Positions 15,038 through 23,005 of a stretch of 64,000 bases of DNA are shown here, in pieces; position 1 is the first letter of the stretch, and each line of letters begins with the position of its first letter. The notes beneath the pieces are model-generated. The model worked only from the letters and a program-made list of their open reading frames with translations, did not search any database and had not been told where the DNA came from. A program made the position numbers and the translations under genes. Origin of the DNA: an uncultured Lachnospiraceae bacterium (GTDB lineage Bacteria > Bacillota > Clostridia > Lachnospirales > Lachnospiraceae); assembly GCA_910589075.1 (NCBI GenBank), contig CAJUSK010000026.1, positions 1-64,000 on the forward strand. Direction: 5' to 3'.

Positions 15038-16048
15038 ATGGAAGCGATAATCCAAATCAAAGATGTAACAAAGACATTTATCGGCCGGGAGAATGAGGTA
15101 GAGGCGTTAAAAGGTATCAATCTGGATATAGAAAAGGGGAATATCTGTGGCATTATAGGCATGAGTGGTGCAGGCAAAAGTACATTGGTCAGATGCCTGA
15201 ATTTTCTGGAAAAGCCCACCAGCGGCACTGTGCTCATCGAGGGGCAGGATCTGCAGGCGATGAATGATGCGCAGCTTAGAAAGGTGCGTACGGAAATCGC
15301 CATGATTTTTCAGCACTTTAATCTTCTGATGCAGAGAAATGTGCGGGATAATGTCTGTTTTCCGCTGGAAATCGTAGGGATGAAGCGGAAGGAAGCGAAA
15401 AACAGGGCCATGGAGCTGCTGAAAATCGTGGGACTGACCGAAAAGGCAAAAGCATACCCGGCCCAGCTTTCCGGCGGTCAGAAGCAGCGTGTGGCGATTG
15501 CCAGAGCGCTGGCCAACAATCCCAAAATTCTGTTGTGTGACGAGGCCACCAGTGCCCTTGATCCCACGACTACAAAGTCCATTCTGGCGTTGCTGAAGGA
15601 AATTAACGAGCAGTATGGGATTACCATTGTCATTATTACCCATGAAATGTCGGTGGTGCAGGAAATCTGCAATCAGGTGGCGATTATAGATAACGGCAGC
15701 CTGGTGGAATCCGGCAGTGTGGAAGAGGTATTTTCAAGACCCAGGACAAAGGCGGCGCAGAAGCTGGTATTCCAGGGAGAACGCCGGACGGACAGAATGC
15801 AGGGCAGACATTGTATCCGGATTGTATTTTCCGAAAACTCTTCTTTTGAACCGGTTATCAGCAATATGGTGCTGGCCTGTAAGGCGCCGGTGAATATTCT
15901 GCTGGCGGATACGAAGGACATCGGAGGCATTGCCCATGGACAGATGGTGTTGCAGCTTCCGGAGGACAATGTAACGGCAGAAAAAATGATTCAATATCTG
16001 AAAGAAAGAAATCTTGCGGTAGAGGAGTTGGTTGATTATGTGGAGTGA
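15038..16048 (+). CDS. metN: Methionine ABC transporter ATP-binding protein
   Basis: 336 residues. Walker A GMSGAGKST, Q-loop MIFQHFNLL, signature LSGGQKQRVAIARAL, Walker B ILLCDEATSALDP, and switch His in IITHEMS. The C-terminal ~85 residues form a NIL (ACT-like) domain that binds methionine and inhibits transport. It powers import of methionine through MetI with the MetQ lipoprotein. The ATG at 15038 has GGAG eight bases upstream; the longer frame starting at 14873 runs through the repeat and is not credible. metI starts inside its 3-prime end. Confidence 0.95.
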   Translation: MEAIIQIKDVTKTFIGRENEVEALKGINLDIEKGNICGIIGMSGAGKSTLVRCLNFLEKPTSGTVLIEGQDLQAMNDAQLRKVRTEIAMIFQHFNLLMQRNVRDNVCFPLEIVGMKRKEAKNRAMELLKIVGLTEKAKAYPAQLSGGQKQRVAIARALANNPKILLCDEATSALDPTTTKSILALLKEINEQYGITIVIITHEMSVVQEICNQVAIIDNGSLVESGSVEEVFSRPRTKAAQKLVFQGERRTDRMQGRHCIRIVFSENSSFEPVISNMVLACKAPVNILLADTKDIGGIAHGQMVLQLPEDNVTAEKMIQYLKERNLAVEELVDYVE

Positions 16049-16757
16049 ATTGTGGGCAGGGCTGGGTAACCTGATGAACGAACAAACAATCTGGATGTTG
16101 GTTGAGAATACGGGAATTACACTGTATATGACCCTGACCTCCACCTTGATGGCTTACATCATCGGCCTGCCCCTGGGCGTTGCCCTTGTAGTGACGGCAC
16201 AGGACGGCCTGCAGCCCGGCAATGCGGTATTTAAAGTGGTATTCAAAGTGGCATTCAAAGTGCTGGATGTGGTAGTGAATATTGTCAGAAGCGTTCCGTT
16301 TCTGATTCTGCTGATCCTGATTATTCCCCTGACCAGGATGATCGCCGGAAAAAGTTATGGTGCCACGGCTACCATTGTGCCGCTGACTTTCGCGGCGGCG
16401 CCATTTATTGCGCGTATGGTGGAATCTTCCCTGCTGGAAGTGGACAAGGGGGTAATCGAAGCGGCGCAGAGTATGGGAGCCAATCTGTGGACCATTGTTG
16501 TGAAAGTGTTGCTGGCAGAGGCACGGACCTCCCTGATTGTGGGCGCCACCATTGCACTGGGGACAATCCTTGGATATTCTGCCATGGCCGGTGTGGTAGG
16601 CGGCGGTGGACTGGGGGATATTGCTATCCGATATGGATATTACCGGTATGATGCGGAGATTATGTGGGTGACAGTGATTCTTCTGGTGCTGTTGGTACAG
16701 ATTTTACAGGCAATCGGCACCCGGATGTCCAAAAAGCTGGATAAAAGAAACCGATAA
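16038..16757 (+). CDS. metI: Methionine ABC transporter permease
   Basis: 239 residues, about five membrane segments. The EAA loop reads EAAQSMGANLWTIVVKVLL and contacts MetN. Other conserved spots are NIVRSVPFLILL and GYSAMAGVVGGGGLGDIA. It forms the membrane channel for methionine uptake. It overlaps metN by 11 bases. ATG 16038 is favoured over TTG 16032 because GAGGAG lies ten bases before it. metQ follows after about 120 bases. Confidence 0.95.
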   Translation: MWSELWAGLGNLMNEQTIWMLVENTGITLYMTLTSTLMAYIIGLPLGVALVVTAQDGLQPGNAVFKVVFKVAFKVLDVVVNIVRSVPFLILLILIIPLTRMIAGKSYGATATIVPLTFAAAPFIARMVESSLLEVDKGVIEAAQSMGANLWTIVVKVLLAEARTSLIVGATIALGTILGYSAMAGVVGGGGLGDIAIRYGYYRYDAEIMWVTVILLVLLVQILQAIGTRMSKKLDKRNR

Positions 16758-16881
16758 AGCGGATATAAGAAGGCAGTGTCATCAGAGACTGCCAGGCCAT
16801 ATTTATGGAATTGGGTTTGCATTCCCGGCAGGGATACAGATATACAAGACGCAAGAATATATGGAAAAGAGGAGATGCATT

Positions 16882-17706
16882 ATGAAAAAGAGACTGGTAT
16901 CTATTGCGGTAACGGCACTGTTAACCGCAGGCCTTTTGTCCGGCTGCGGAAAATCAGAAGAGGCAGCGGCAGACGGCACCATCAAAGTGGCGGCAACCAG
17001 CGTGCCGCACGCAGAAATTCTGGAGGCGGCAAGGCCCATTCTGGAAGCGCAGGGATGGAAGCTGGAAGTCACCGTATTTCAGGATTATGTACAGCCCAAT
17101 GAAGTGGTGGAAGCAGGAGATTTTGATGCCAACTATTTCCAGCACACACCCTATCTGGACAGTTTTAATGCAGAAAAGGGAACCCATCTTGTGAATGTGG
17201 GAGAAATCCACTATGAGCCGCTGGGCATTTACCCAGGTACGGCATCGTCCCTGGATGCCATAGAAGAGTGGTCAGAAGTGGCGATTCCCAACGATACGAC
17301 AAATGAAGCGAGAGCGCTGTTGCTTTTGCAGGACAATGGTCTGATTACACTGAAAGACGGTGTGGGTATTGAAGCAACGATCAATGATATTGTGGAAAAC
17401 CCCCATCACCTGAAGTTTAACGAACTGGAGGCTGCACAGGTATCCCGTGTCCTTCCGGAAGTTGAGTTTGTCGTGCTGAATGGCAACTATGCACTGGAAG
17501 CCGGGCTGAACGTGCAGGACGATGCCCTTGCCATTGAAACTTCCGATTCCGAAGCTGCAAAGATCTATGCAAATATTATTGTGGTAAAAGAAGGAAACGA
17601 AGGCAATGAAGGTGTGAAAGCCCTGGTGGATGTACTCAAATCCGATGAAATCAAACAGTTTATCAACGATAAGTATCAGGGAAGCGTCGTACCGTTTGAA
17701 GGATAA
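16882..17706 (+). CDS. metQ: Methionine-binding lipoprotein
   Basis: 274 residues. The lipoprotein signal MKKRLVSIAVTALLTAG ends in the lipobox LLSGC. The mature part is a NlpA/MetQ domain (KVAATSVPHAEILE, PNEVVEAGDFDANYFQHTPYL, YEPLGIYPG, IPNDTTNEARALLLLQDNGL). It captures methionine outside the membrane and hands it to MetI. ATG 16882 has AGGAG nine bases upstream and directly begins the signal peptide; an in-frame ATG at 16861 is less likely. It closes the metNIQ operon, with a terminator 30 bases on. Confidence 0.95.
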   Translation: MKKRLVSIAVTALLTAGLLSGCGKSEEAAADGTIKVAATSVPHAEILEAARPILEAQGWKLEVTVFQDYVQPNEVVEAGDFDANYFQHTPYLDSFNAEKGTHLVNVGEIHYEPLGIYPGTASSLDAIEEWSEVAIPNDTTNEARALLLLQDNGLITLKDGVGIEATINDIVENPHHLKFNELEAAQVSRVLPEVEFVVLNGNYALEAGLNVQDDALAIETSDSEAAKIYANIIVVKEGNEGNEGVKALVDVLKSDEIKQFINDKYQGSVVPFEG

Positions 17707-17734
17707 CGCATTGTTTGTTTCAAAAGCAATACTG

Positions 17735-17772
17735 AAAGGCAGGGAAGCCGTGTACATGGTTCCCTGCCTTTT
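17735..17772 (+). terminator. Terminator of the metNIQ operon
   Basis: AAAGGCAGGGAA paired with TTCCCTGCCTTTT around a 13-base loop, followed by TCTCTG. Confidence 0.85.
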
Positions 17773-17777
17773 CTCTG

Positions 17778-17818
17778 TTCATGACAATAGGTTTGCTGGC
17801 GAAGCCTGCAATCCATTG
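17778..17818 (+). repeat. Terminator-adjacent palindrome, member 3a
   Basis: TTCATGACAATAGGTTTGCT followed by GGCGAAGCCTGCAATCCATTG. Nested arms: ACAATAG with its complement, GTTTGC with GCAATC, and a GGC-GAA-GCC tip. It is the first of two head-to-tail copies just after the metQ terminator. Confidence 0.85.
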
Positions 17819-17863
17819 TTCATGACAATAGGTTTGCTGGCGAAGCCTGCAATCTATTGTTTG
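17819..17863 (+). repeat. Terminator-adjacent palindrome, member 3b
   Basis: Second tandem copy, nearly identical to 3a, ending CTATTGTTTG with a complete outer arm. It sets the consensus for the family. Confidence 0.85.
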
Positions 17864-17891
17864 TTTTCCGGTCATTCCTCTCAATCCCAGG

Positions 17892-17920
17892 TTGATACTT
17901 TTCCGGTAATATAGTATGAT
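17892..17920 (+). promoter_or_regulatory. Promoter of the Rrf2-type regulator
   Basis: TTGATA (17892-17897), 17-base spacer, TATGAT (17915-17920), about 58 bases before the start. Confidence 0.7.
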
Positions 17921-17977
17921 TTGTAGGAGTATAACAGTCGGCGCGAAGCTGCAGCCGGACATCAGAGGAGGATGGGT

Positions 17978-18415
17978 ATGAGGATTTCAACAAAAGGACG
18001 GTATGCGGTTCGGGTCATGTTGGATCTTGCGACGAACAATACGGGAGAATATATTAAGGTGAAAGATATAGCGGGCAGGCAGGAGATTTCGGAAAAATAT
18101 CTGGAGCAGATTATCTCTGTGTTAAATAAAGCCGGTTATGTGAAAAGCACCAGGGGAGCCCAGGGAGGCTACAGGATTGCCAGAGATCCGGCAAGCTATA
18201 CGGTGGGGATGATCCTGCGGCTGACGGAAGGCAGCCTGAATCCCGTATCCTGTCTGGACGACGATATTAATGAATGCGAACGCTGTGATACCTGTGAAAC
18301 GCTGGAAGTCTGGAAGGAACTGGCTGAGGCGATCAACGGGGTGGTGGATCATGTGACCATTGCGGATCTGGTGGAACGGCAGCAGGAGCGGATTGCAGGT
18401 TCTTACAATATATAA
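17978..18415 (+). CDS. Rrf2-family transcription regulator
   Basis: 145 residues. An N-terminal winged helix (MRISTKGRYAVRVMLDLA, DIAGRQEISEKYLEQI, TRGAQGGYRI) is followed by the three-cysteine region CLDDDINECERCDTC used by IscR and NsrR to hold an iron-sulfur cluster. It probably senses Fe-S status, nitric oxide or sulfur supply; CymR-type members lack such cysteines. AGGAGG sits right before an ATG at 17972, so the second ATG at 17978 (family start MRIST) has the better spacing. The MATE exporter gene follows after 31 bases and may be its target. Confidence 0.9.
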   Translation: MRISTKGRYAVRVMLDLATNNTGEYIKVKDIAGRQEISEKYLEQIISVLNKAGYVKSTRGAQGGYRIARDPASYTVGMILRLTEGSLNPVSCLDDDINECERCDTCETLEVWKELAEAINGVVDHVTIADLVERQQERIAGSYNI

Positions 18416-18446
18416 AGACAACAGGTCTGATGATGAGGTTGCACCT

Positions 18447-19814
18447 ATGAAAATGAAGACGGCTTTGAAAAACAGGCCACAGTATACAATGTTCAGTAAC
18501 CGGGCGCTGGGCGCGCTGATTCTTCCGCTGGTGGTGGAACAGGTGCTGGCCATTACTGTGGGCATGGTGGATACCATGATGATCTCCTATGCAGGCGAGG
18601 CGGCCATATCCGGCGTTTCTCTTGTGGATATGATTAATACGGTGATCATCAATATTTTTGCCGCGGTGGCGACAGGAGGCAGCGTGGTCATATCCCAGTA
18701 TATCGGGAAGAAAAGCAAAGACCGGGCGTGCAGTGCGGCAGATCAGTTGATGATGATTACCGTGTTGATTTCCATTGGCTTTATGTCCCTGACACTGGTG
18801 GCAAGAAGGCCGCTTCTGTCTGTATTGTTTGGCTCTATCGAAGCGGATGTCATGGAAAATGCGTTGATTTATCTGGTTATCTCTGCCTATTCCTATCCGT
18901 TTCTGGCAGTGTTTAACTCCTGTGCTGCGGTGCTGCGTTCCATTGGCAATTCCAGACTGCCCATGTATGTTTCTGTGGGAATGAATGTGATGAATGCCAT
19001 CGGGAATGCCATTCTGATTTTCGGCTTTCATATGGGAGTGGCCGGAGCGGCCTGGTCTACCTTTGCTTCCCGGACGGCAGCGGCGGTTGTGATGTTTCTG
19101 ATCCTTTTAAACAGAAGGTTTGATGTGTATCTGACGCCCCGCAGAATCTTTTCCTGGCAGGGCGGACTGATCCGGAAGATTCTGTATATTGCCGTGCCCA
19201 GCGGCGTGGAGAACGGTATTTTTCAATTTGGCCGTGTGATTGTAGTCAGCATTATTTCCGAATTTGGAACGGTTCAGATTGCGGCGAATGCGGTAGCCAA
19301 CAATCTGGACGCCATGGGTTGTATTGCAGGGCAGGCCATGAATCTGGCGATGATTACTGTCGTGGGACAGTGCATCGGTGCAGGAGACGATGAGCAGGCG
19401 GCATATTATATTAAGAAACTGCTGAAAATCACCTATTTCTTTACCTGGTGTGTCAACTGTGTGATTTTGCTGGCCCTGCCCTGGATTCTCAATATTTATA
19501 CGTTATCTCCGGAGGCAAGGCATCTGGCGTTTGTGCTGATTGTGATTCACAACGGTTTTGCCATGCTGTTCTGGCCCACATCCTTTACGCTGTCTCATGC
19601 CCTGCGCGCTACGGGAGACGTAAAATTTACAATGGCGGTATCTGTATTTTCCATGTGTGCTTTCCGCGTCTGCTTCAGTGCGGTGCTGGGCATGTATTTT
19701 GGCCTGGGGGCTGTGGGCGTGTGGATTGCCATGGTAATGGACTGGGTGTTCCGTGTGACATTGTTTGTAACCCGCTTTTTCAGAGGAACATGGAAAGGAA
19801 AAAGCGTTGTCTGA
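18447..19814 (+). CDS. MATE-family efflux transporter
   Basis: 455 residues, twelve membrane segments in two related halves. The family start NRALGALILPLVVEQVLA is present, as are VDTMMISYAGEAAISGVSLVD and, in the second half, VPSGVENGIFQFGRVIVV and GQCIGAGDDEQA. It exports organic cations or drugs in exchange for Na+ or H+. ATG 18447 (MKMKTALKN) has a GAGG 8 bases upstream. A longer frame from 18360 overlaps the Rrf2 gene and is not credible. It is likely co-transcribed with the Rrf2 regulator. Confidence 0.9.
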   Translation: MKMKTALKNRPQYTMFSNRALGALILPLVVEQVLAITVGMVDTMMISYAGEAAISGVSLVDMINTVIINIFAAVATGGSVVISQYIGKKSKDRACSAADQLMMITVLISIGFMSLTLVARRPLLSVLFGSIEADVMENALIYLVISAYSYPFLAVFNSCAAVLRSIGNSRLPMYVSVGMNVMNAIGNAILIFGFHMGVAGAAWSTFASRTAAAVVMFLILLNRRFDVYLTPRRIFSWQGGLIRKILYIAVPSGVENGIFQFGRVIVVSIISEFGTVQIAANAVANNLDAMGCIAGQAMNLAMITVVGQCIGAGDDEQAAYYIKKLLKITYFFTWCVNCVILLALPWILNIYTLSPEARHLAFVLIVIHNGFAMLFWPTSFTLSHALRATGDVKFTMAVSVFSMCAFRVCFSAVLGMYFGLGAVGVWIAMVMDWVFRVTLFVTRFFRGTWKGKSVV

Positions 19815-19844
19815 AGCATGGGGGAATCATACACCAGCGTTTCT

Positions 19845-20891
19845 TTAATAGATGGCGGTTATATCCTGTAACTGTCCGTTTTCACTGCGAAAACTCCAGA
19901 CGGAATGTCCGGGCAGGCGGTGTTCCGTCAGATAATACCGGTCTTCAACATAAGAAATATAATAGGGTGTGCCGCCGCCGATGAAGGCGGCGTACACATC
20001 TTCGTAATCGGAGGCGGCCAGCTTATGCAGATCGTCTGTACGCAGGATGGTAGCGGCTTCCTGATTGCCCTGTTTATCTGTGGATACGGTAATATACCAG
20101 TAGTTATCGATCCATGTAAGCTGTACCATACCTGCCAGTGCGTCCGGCACAGGGTACTCTTCTCTGATTTCAAACGTATCAAGATCAGCTCTGATAATGG
20201 ATGAATTTCCGGAAACAAAGTAAATATCGTCTTCCAGTATGGTGAAGGAACGGACATAGATCCCATCCAGCGTGGGAATTTTAAGGATTTTGCTGATATA
20301 TACCCGGCTGGAATCCTCCTCCCTCCTGAGCAGGTACATTTCACCGGTCATGGAACTCCAGGCATAGAAGCATTGCTTTTCTTCATGGTACACAATATAA
20401 TGGGGGCGTACACCTGTATCCGGCAGCGTTTGTGTATGTACAAACATATCTCCCTTCTTCTCAAAGACAAGGATTCGATGATTCTCCGTATCATCAGTCA
20501 GCCAGACCACGCCGTCGCAGGCCAGCGTATGGCCTTTGTTTATCTGGTCAGTCATAATATTCCACTCATACAGAGGGCGTTCCAGAGAATCGGAATAGAT
20601 AATCTGGTTATGATAACAGTCCACAATAAAAAAAGTATCTTCAATTTTTGTCACATATGTGGGTACGCTTAAATCCGCATATGGATTTTGCCGGGGCTCC
20701 ATATGTCCAAAATCCGCCGCCGACTGTTCATAGGCAGGTTCTGTCTCGGAAAGGCGGAGGATTGTTTCTGCGGCCTGACGGTTTCTGATGTACAGTGCAA
20801 GGATGCCCGCCAGAAGCAATGTCAACAGGAGAAACAGATTTCGCTTTGTGACGGGGAACTGTTTTTCCCCTGAATTGTTTATGAAATACAT
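19845..20891 (-). CDS. Membrane-anchored protein with propeller-like repeats, unknown
   Basis: 348 residues. A cytoplasmic stub is followed by one membrane segment (FLLLTLLLAGILALYI, about residues 20-35) and a large extracellular part. The latter has repeated strands of the VTKIEDTFFIVDCYHNQIIY and LACDGVVWLTDDTENHRILV type, as in six- or seven-bladed beta-propellers. I do not recognise a named family. It is transcribed away from the LtaS-like gene; the two starts are about 150 bases apart, so an envelope role is plausible but unproven. Confidence 0.65.
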   Translation of the reverse strand: MYFINNSGEKQFPVTKRNLFLLLTLLLAGILALYIRNRQAAETILRLSETEPAYEQSAADFGHMEPRQNPYADLSVPTYVTKIEDTFFIVDCYHNQIIYSDSLERPLYEWNIMTDQINKGHTLACDGVVWLTDDTENHRILVFEKKGDMFVHTQTLPDTGVRPHYIVYHEEKQCFYAWSSMTGEMYLLRREEDSSRVYISKILKIPTLDGIYVRSFTILEDDIYFVSGNSSIIRADLDTFEIREEYPVPDALAGMVQLTWIDNYWYITVSTDKQGNQEAATILRTDDLHKLAASDYEDVYAAFIGGGTPYYISYVEDRYYLTEHRLPGHSVWSFRSENGQLQDITAIY

Positions 20892-20916
20892 GTATTTTTC
20901 CTCGTTTCTGATGAAA

Positions 20917-20946
20917 AGTATAGCATTTTTGCCTGTGTCAGCGCAA
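20917..20946 (-). promoter_or_regulatory. Promoter of the membrane-anchored propeller gene
   Basis: Minus strand TTGCGC (20941-20946), 18-base spacer, TATACT (20917-20922) with TG extension. Confidence 0.5.
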
Positions 20947-21044
20947 GGAACGGAGGTTTATCTATCATAAAAATTAAGAATTTGCTCAGATATTCCGACT
21001 TTTCTTTTCAAAAAAACATGTTATAATCTCCAGTGGAGGAAATT

Positions 21045-22919
21045 ATGGAAAAGAAATTGTCATGGACGGGGCTGCCCCTGACGGGTGTAATTTTGTGCCC
21101 CGTGTGTATGTTTATTTTAACGGAAAGTTACAGCTATAATCCGTTTGCAGATATGAAGCCGGTTGTGTGGGTGTTAAATCTGCTTTTTTACTGGCTGTTC
21201 GCAGTGTGTTTGATTATGGTGGTGGGCAGAGTGCGGGCGGCGCTGCGGATTCAGACCGTGTTTTTCATGCTGGCAGGGCTGGCAAACTATTATGTCATCG
21301 CCTTTCGCTCATCACCCATTTTACCCTGGGATATATTTTCTGCCCGGACAGCGGTATCGGTGGCAGATAATTTCAGCTATGCCCTTCCCGGCAGAGTCAG
21401 GATGGTGTTGTTTGGGTTTGTTGTTCTGCTGGCGGCACAGCATATATTGCAGGGCAGGATTGAGAACCGGCGGGTACGGGTGTCGGGGGCGGCAGTCTCT
21501 CTGTTCTGTATTGGTGCGCTGGCTGTGATTCTGCATCAGGAGACGGTGATTTCCGGCCTGCGGCTGTATGACAAGATGTTTACGCCCGGTGTGGTGCAGA
21601 AGCGCAACGGCAGTGTGGTTGCCTTTATGATGGAACTGAAATATCTTCTGGTGGAAAAACCGCCGGGTTATGATGCAGAGTTCTGTCAGGCATTGCTGGA
21701 TGGCTATGGGATGCAGGCAGATGGAATGGGGCAGGAGGGCGCCGTGTCCGGTAAAGGCAGCCTGGCGGAGCATGGAGGTGTGTCCGCCGATGGTGGCCTG
21801 GTGCGGGATGGAAGTGTGATCCCCGGCGCAGGGATGGAGGAGATGCCTCATATCATTGTGATTATGAATGAAGGGTTTTCCGATCTGTCTTCTCTTGGTG
21901 AACTTTCCAGCAATGAAGATTATATGCCCTTTTTTCACAGTATGCAGGGAGCGGAAGATACGGTTACGGGGACTTTGCATGTTTCTGTACTGGGCGGTAA
22001 TACTGCCAATACGGAGTTTGAATTTCTGACAGGCTCTACCATGGCGTTTTTGCCTGGCGGGAGCATTCCCTATCAGCAGTATATCCGCGGCAGAATCCCT
22101 TCCCTGGCATCGGCTCTGAAGCAGAGGGGGTATCGGTGTATTGCAATGCACCCCTATCATGCCAAAGGGTGGAGCCGCAATCAGGTGTATCCCTGGATGG
22201 GATTTGATGAACTGCGTTTTCTCCCGGATTATACGGATGCGGAATATGTGAGAAAATATGTCAGTGATAAATCCGATTTCAGGCAGATTATCAAAGAATA
22301 TGAGAAGCATAAAGAGACGCAGGAGGGGCCATTGTTCCTGTTCAATGTCACAATGCAGAACCATGGCGGCTATGACCAGGAATTTACCAATTTCACGCCA
22401 CATATATATGCAGAGACAACAGAGTCCCCTGTAGTGGACAATTACCTGTCCCTGATTTCTCTGACAGATGAGGCATTGGAAGGGGTGGTTGCCTATTTTG
22501 AACGGGAACAGGAAAATACCATGATTGTGTTTTTCGGGGATCACCAGCCCAATGACACGGTGGCCGGACCAATCTGGCGTTCCAACGGGATCAGCAAAGA
22601 TGCCCTGACACCGGAGCAGGAAGCCAGCCGGTATGAGGTGCCGTTCCTGATCTGGGCGAATTTTGATATTGAGGAAGCAGAGGGGCTGCAAATCAGTGCC
22701 AATTATCTGGCGACGGAGGTTCTTGGGCGGGCCGGATTTTCCCTGAACGGTTATTATGCTTATCTGGATGAATTGCAGGGGCAATATCCGGTGATCAGTG
22801 CGAAACAGGTTGTGGATACGGAGGGAAACCGCCTGACTGCGGAAGAGAGGCGGGAGTCCGATACACTGCTTACTTTTCAGGCAGTGCAGTATTATCGCCT
22901 GTTTGATCGGGAGGAATGA
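21045..22919 (+). CDS. LTA synthase family protein (sulfatase fold)
   Basis: 624 residues. The N-terminal ~165 residues carry five membrane segments. An extracellular sulfatase domain follows from about 270, starting PHIIVIMNEGFSDL. The nucleophile Thr is expected in NTANTEFEFLTG, and metal and substrate residues in HPYHAKGWSRNQVY and FFGDHQPND. Such enzymes transfer glycerol phosphate to lipoteichoic acid or similar polymers. GGAGG precedes ATG 21045; the in-frame GTG at 21033 overlaps that site. An insertion of Gly-rich sequence (about residues 225-265) separates the membrane part from the catalytic domain. The YfhO-like gene follows after about 85 bases, and both are likely to act on the cell envelope. 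Confidence 0.88.
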   Translation: MEKKLSWTGLPLTGVILCPVCMFILTESYSYNPFADMKPVVWVLNLLFYWLFAVCLIMVVGRVRAALRIQTVFFMLAGLANYYVIAFRSSPILPWDIFSARTAVSVADNFSYALPGRVRMVLFGFVVLLAAQHILQGRIENRRVRVSGAAVSLFCIGALAVILHQETVISGLRLYDKMFTPGVVQKRNGSVVAFMMELKYLLVEKPPGYDAEFCQALLDGYGMQADGMGQEGAVSGKGSLAEHGGVSADGGLVRDGSVIPGAGMEEMPHIIVIMNEGFSDLSSLGELSSNEDYMPFFHSMQGAEDTVTGTLHVSVLGGNTANTEFEFLTGSTMAFLPGGSIPYQQYIRGRIPSLASALKQRGYRCIAMHPYHAKGWSRNQVYPWMGFDELRFLPDYTDAEYVRKYVSDKSDFRQIIKEYEKHKETQEGPLFLFNVTMQNHGGYDQEFTNFTPHIYAETTESPVVDNYLSLISLTDEALEGVVAYFEREQENTMIVFFGDHQPNDTVAGPIWRSNGISKDALTPEQEASRYEVPFLIWANFDIEEAEGLQISANYLATEVLGRAGFSLNGYYAYLDELQGQYPVISAKQVVDTEGNRLTAEERRESDTLLTFQAVQYYRLFDREE

Positions 22920-23005
22920 GAGGGAACCCGGTTGTCTGCAGGGAAAGAAGCTGGGGATAGCCTCCTGTGTGCTTAAAGATGTGTGATATGCGGGGAGTCT
23001 TTGGA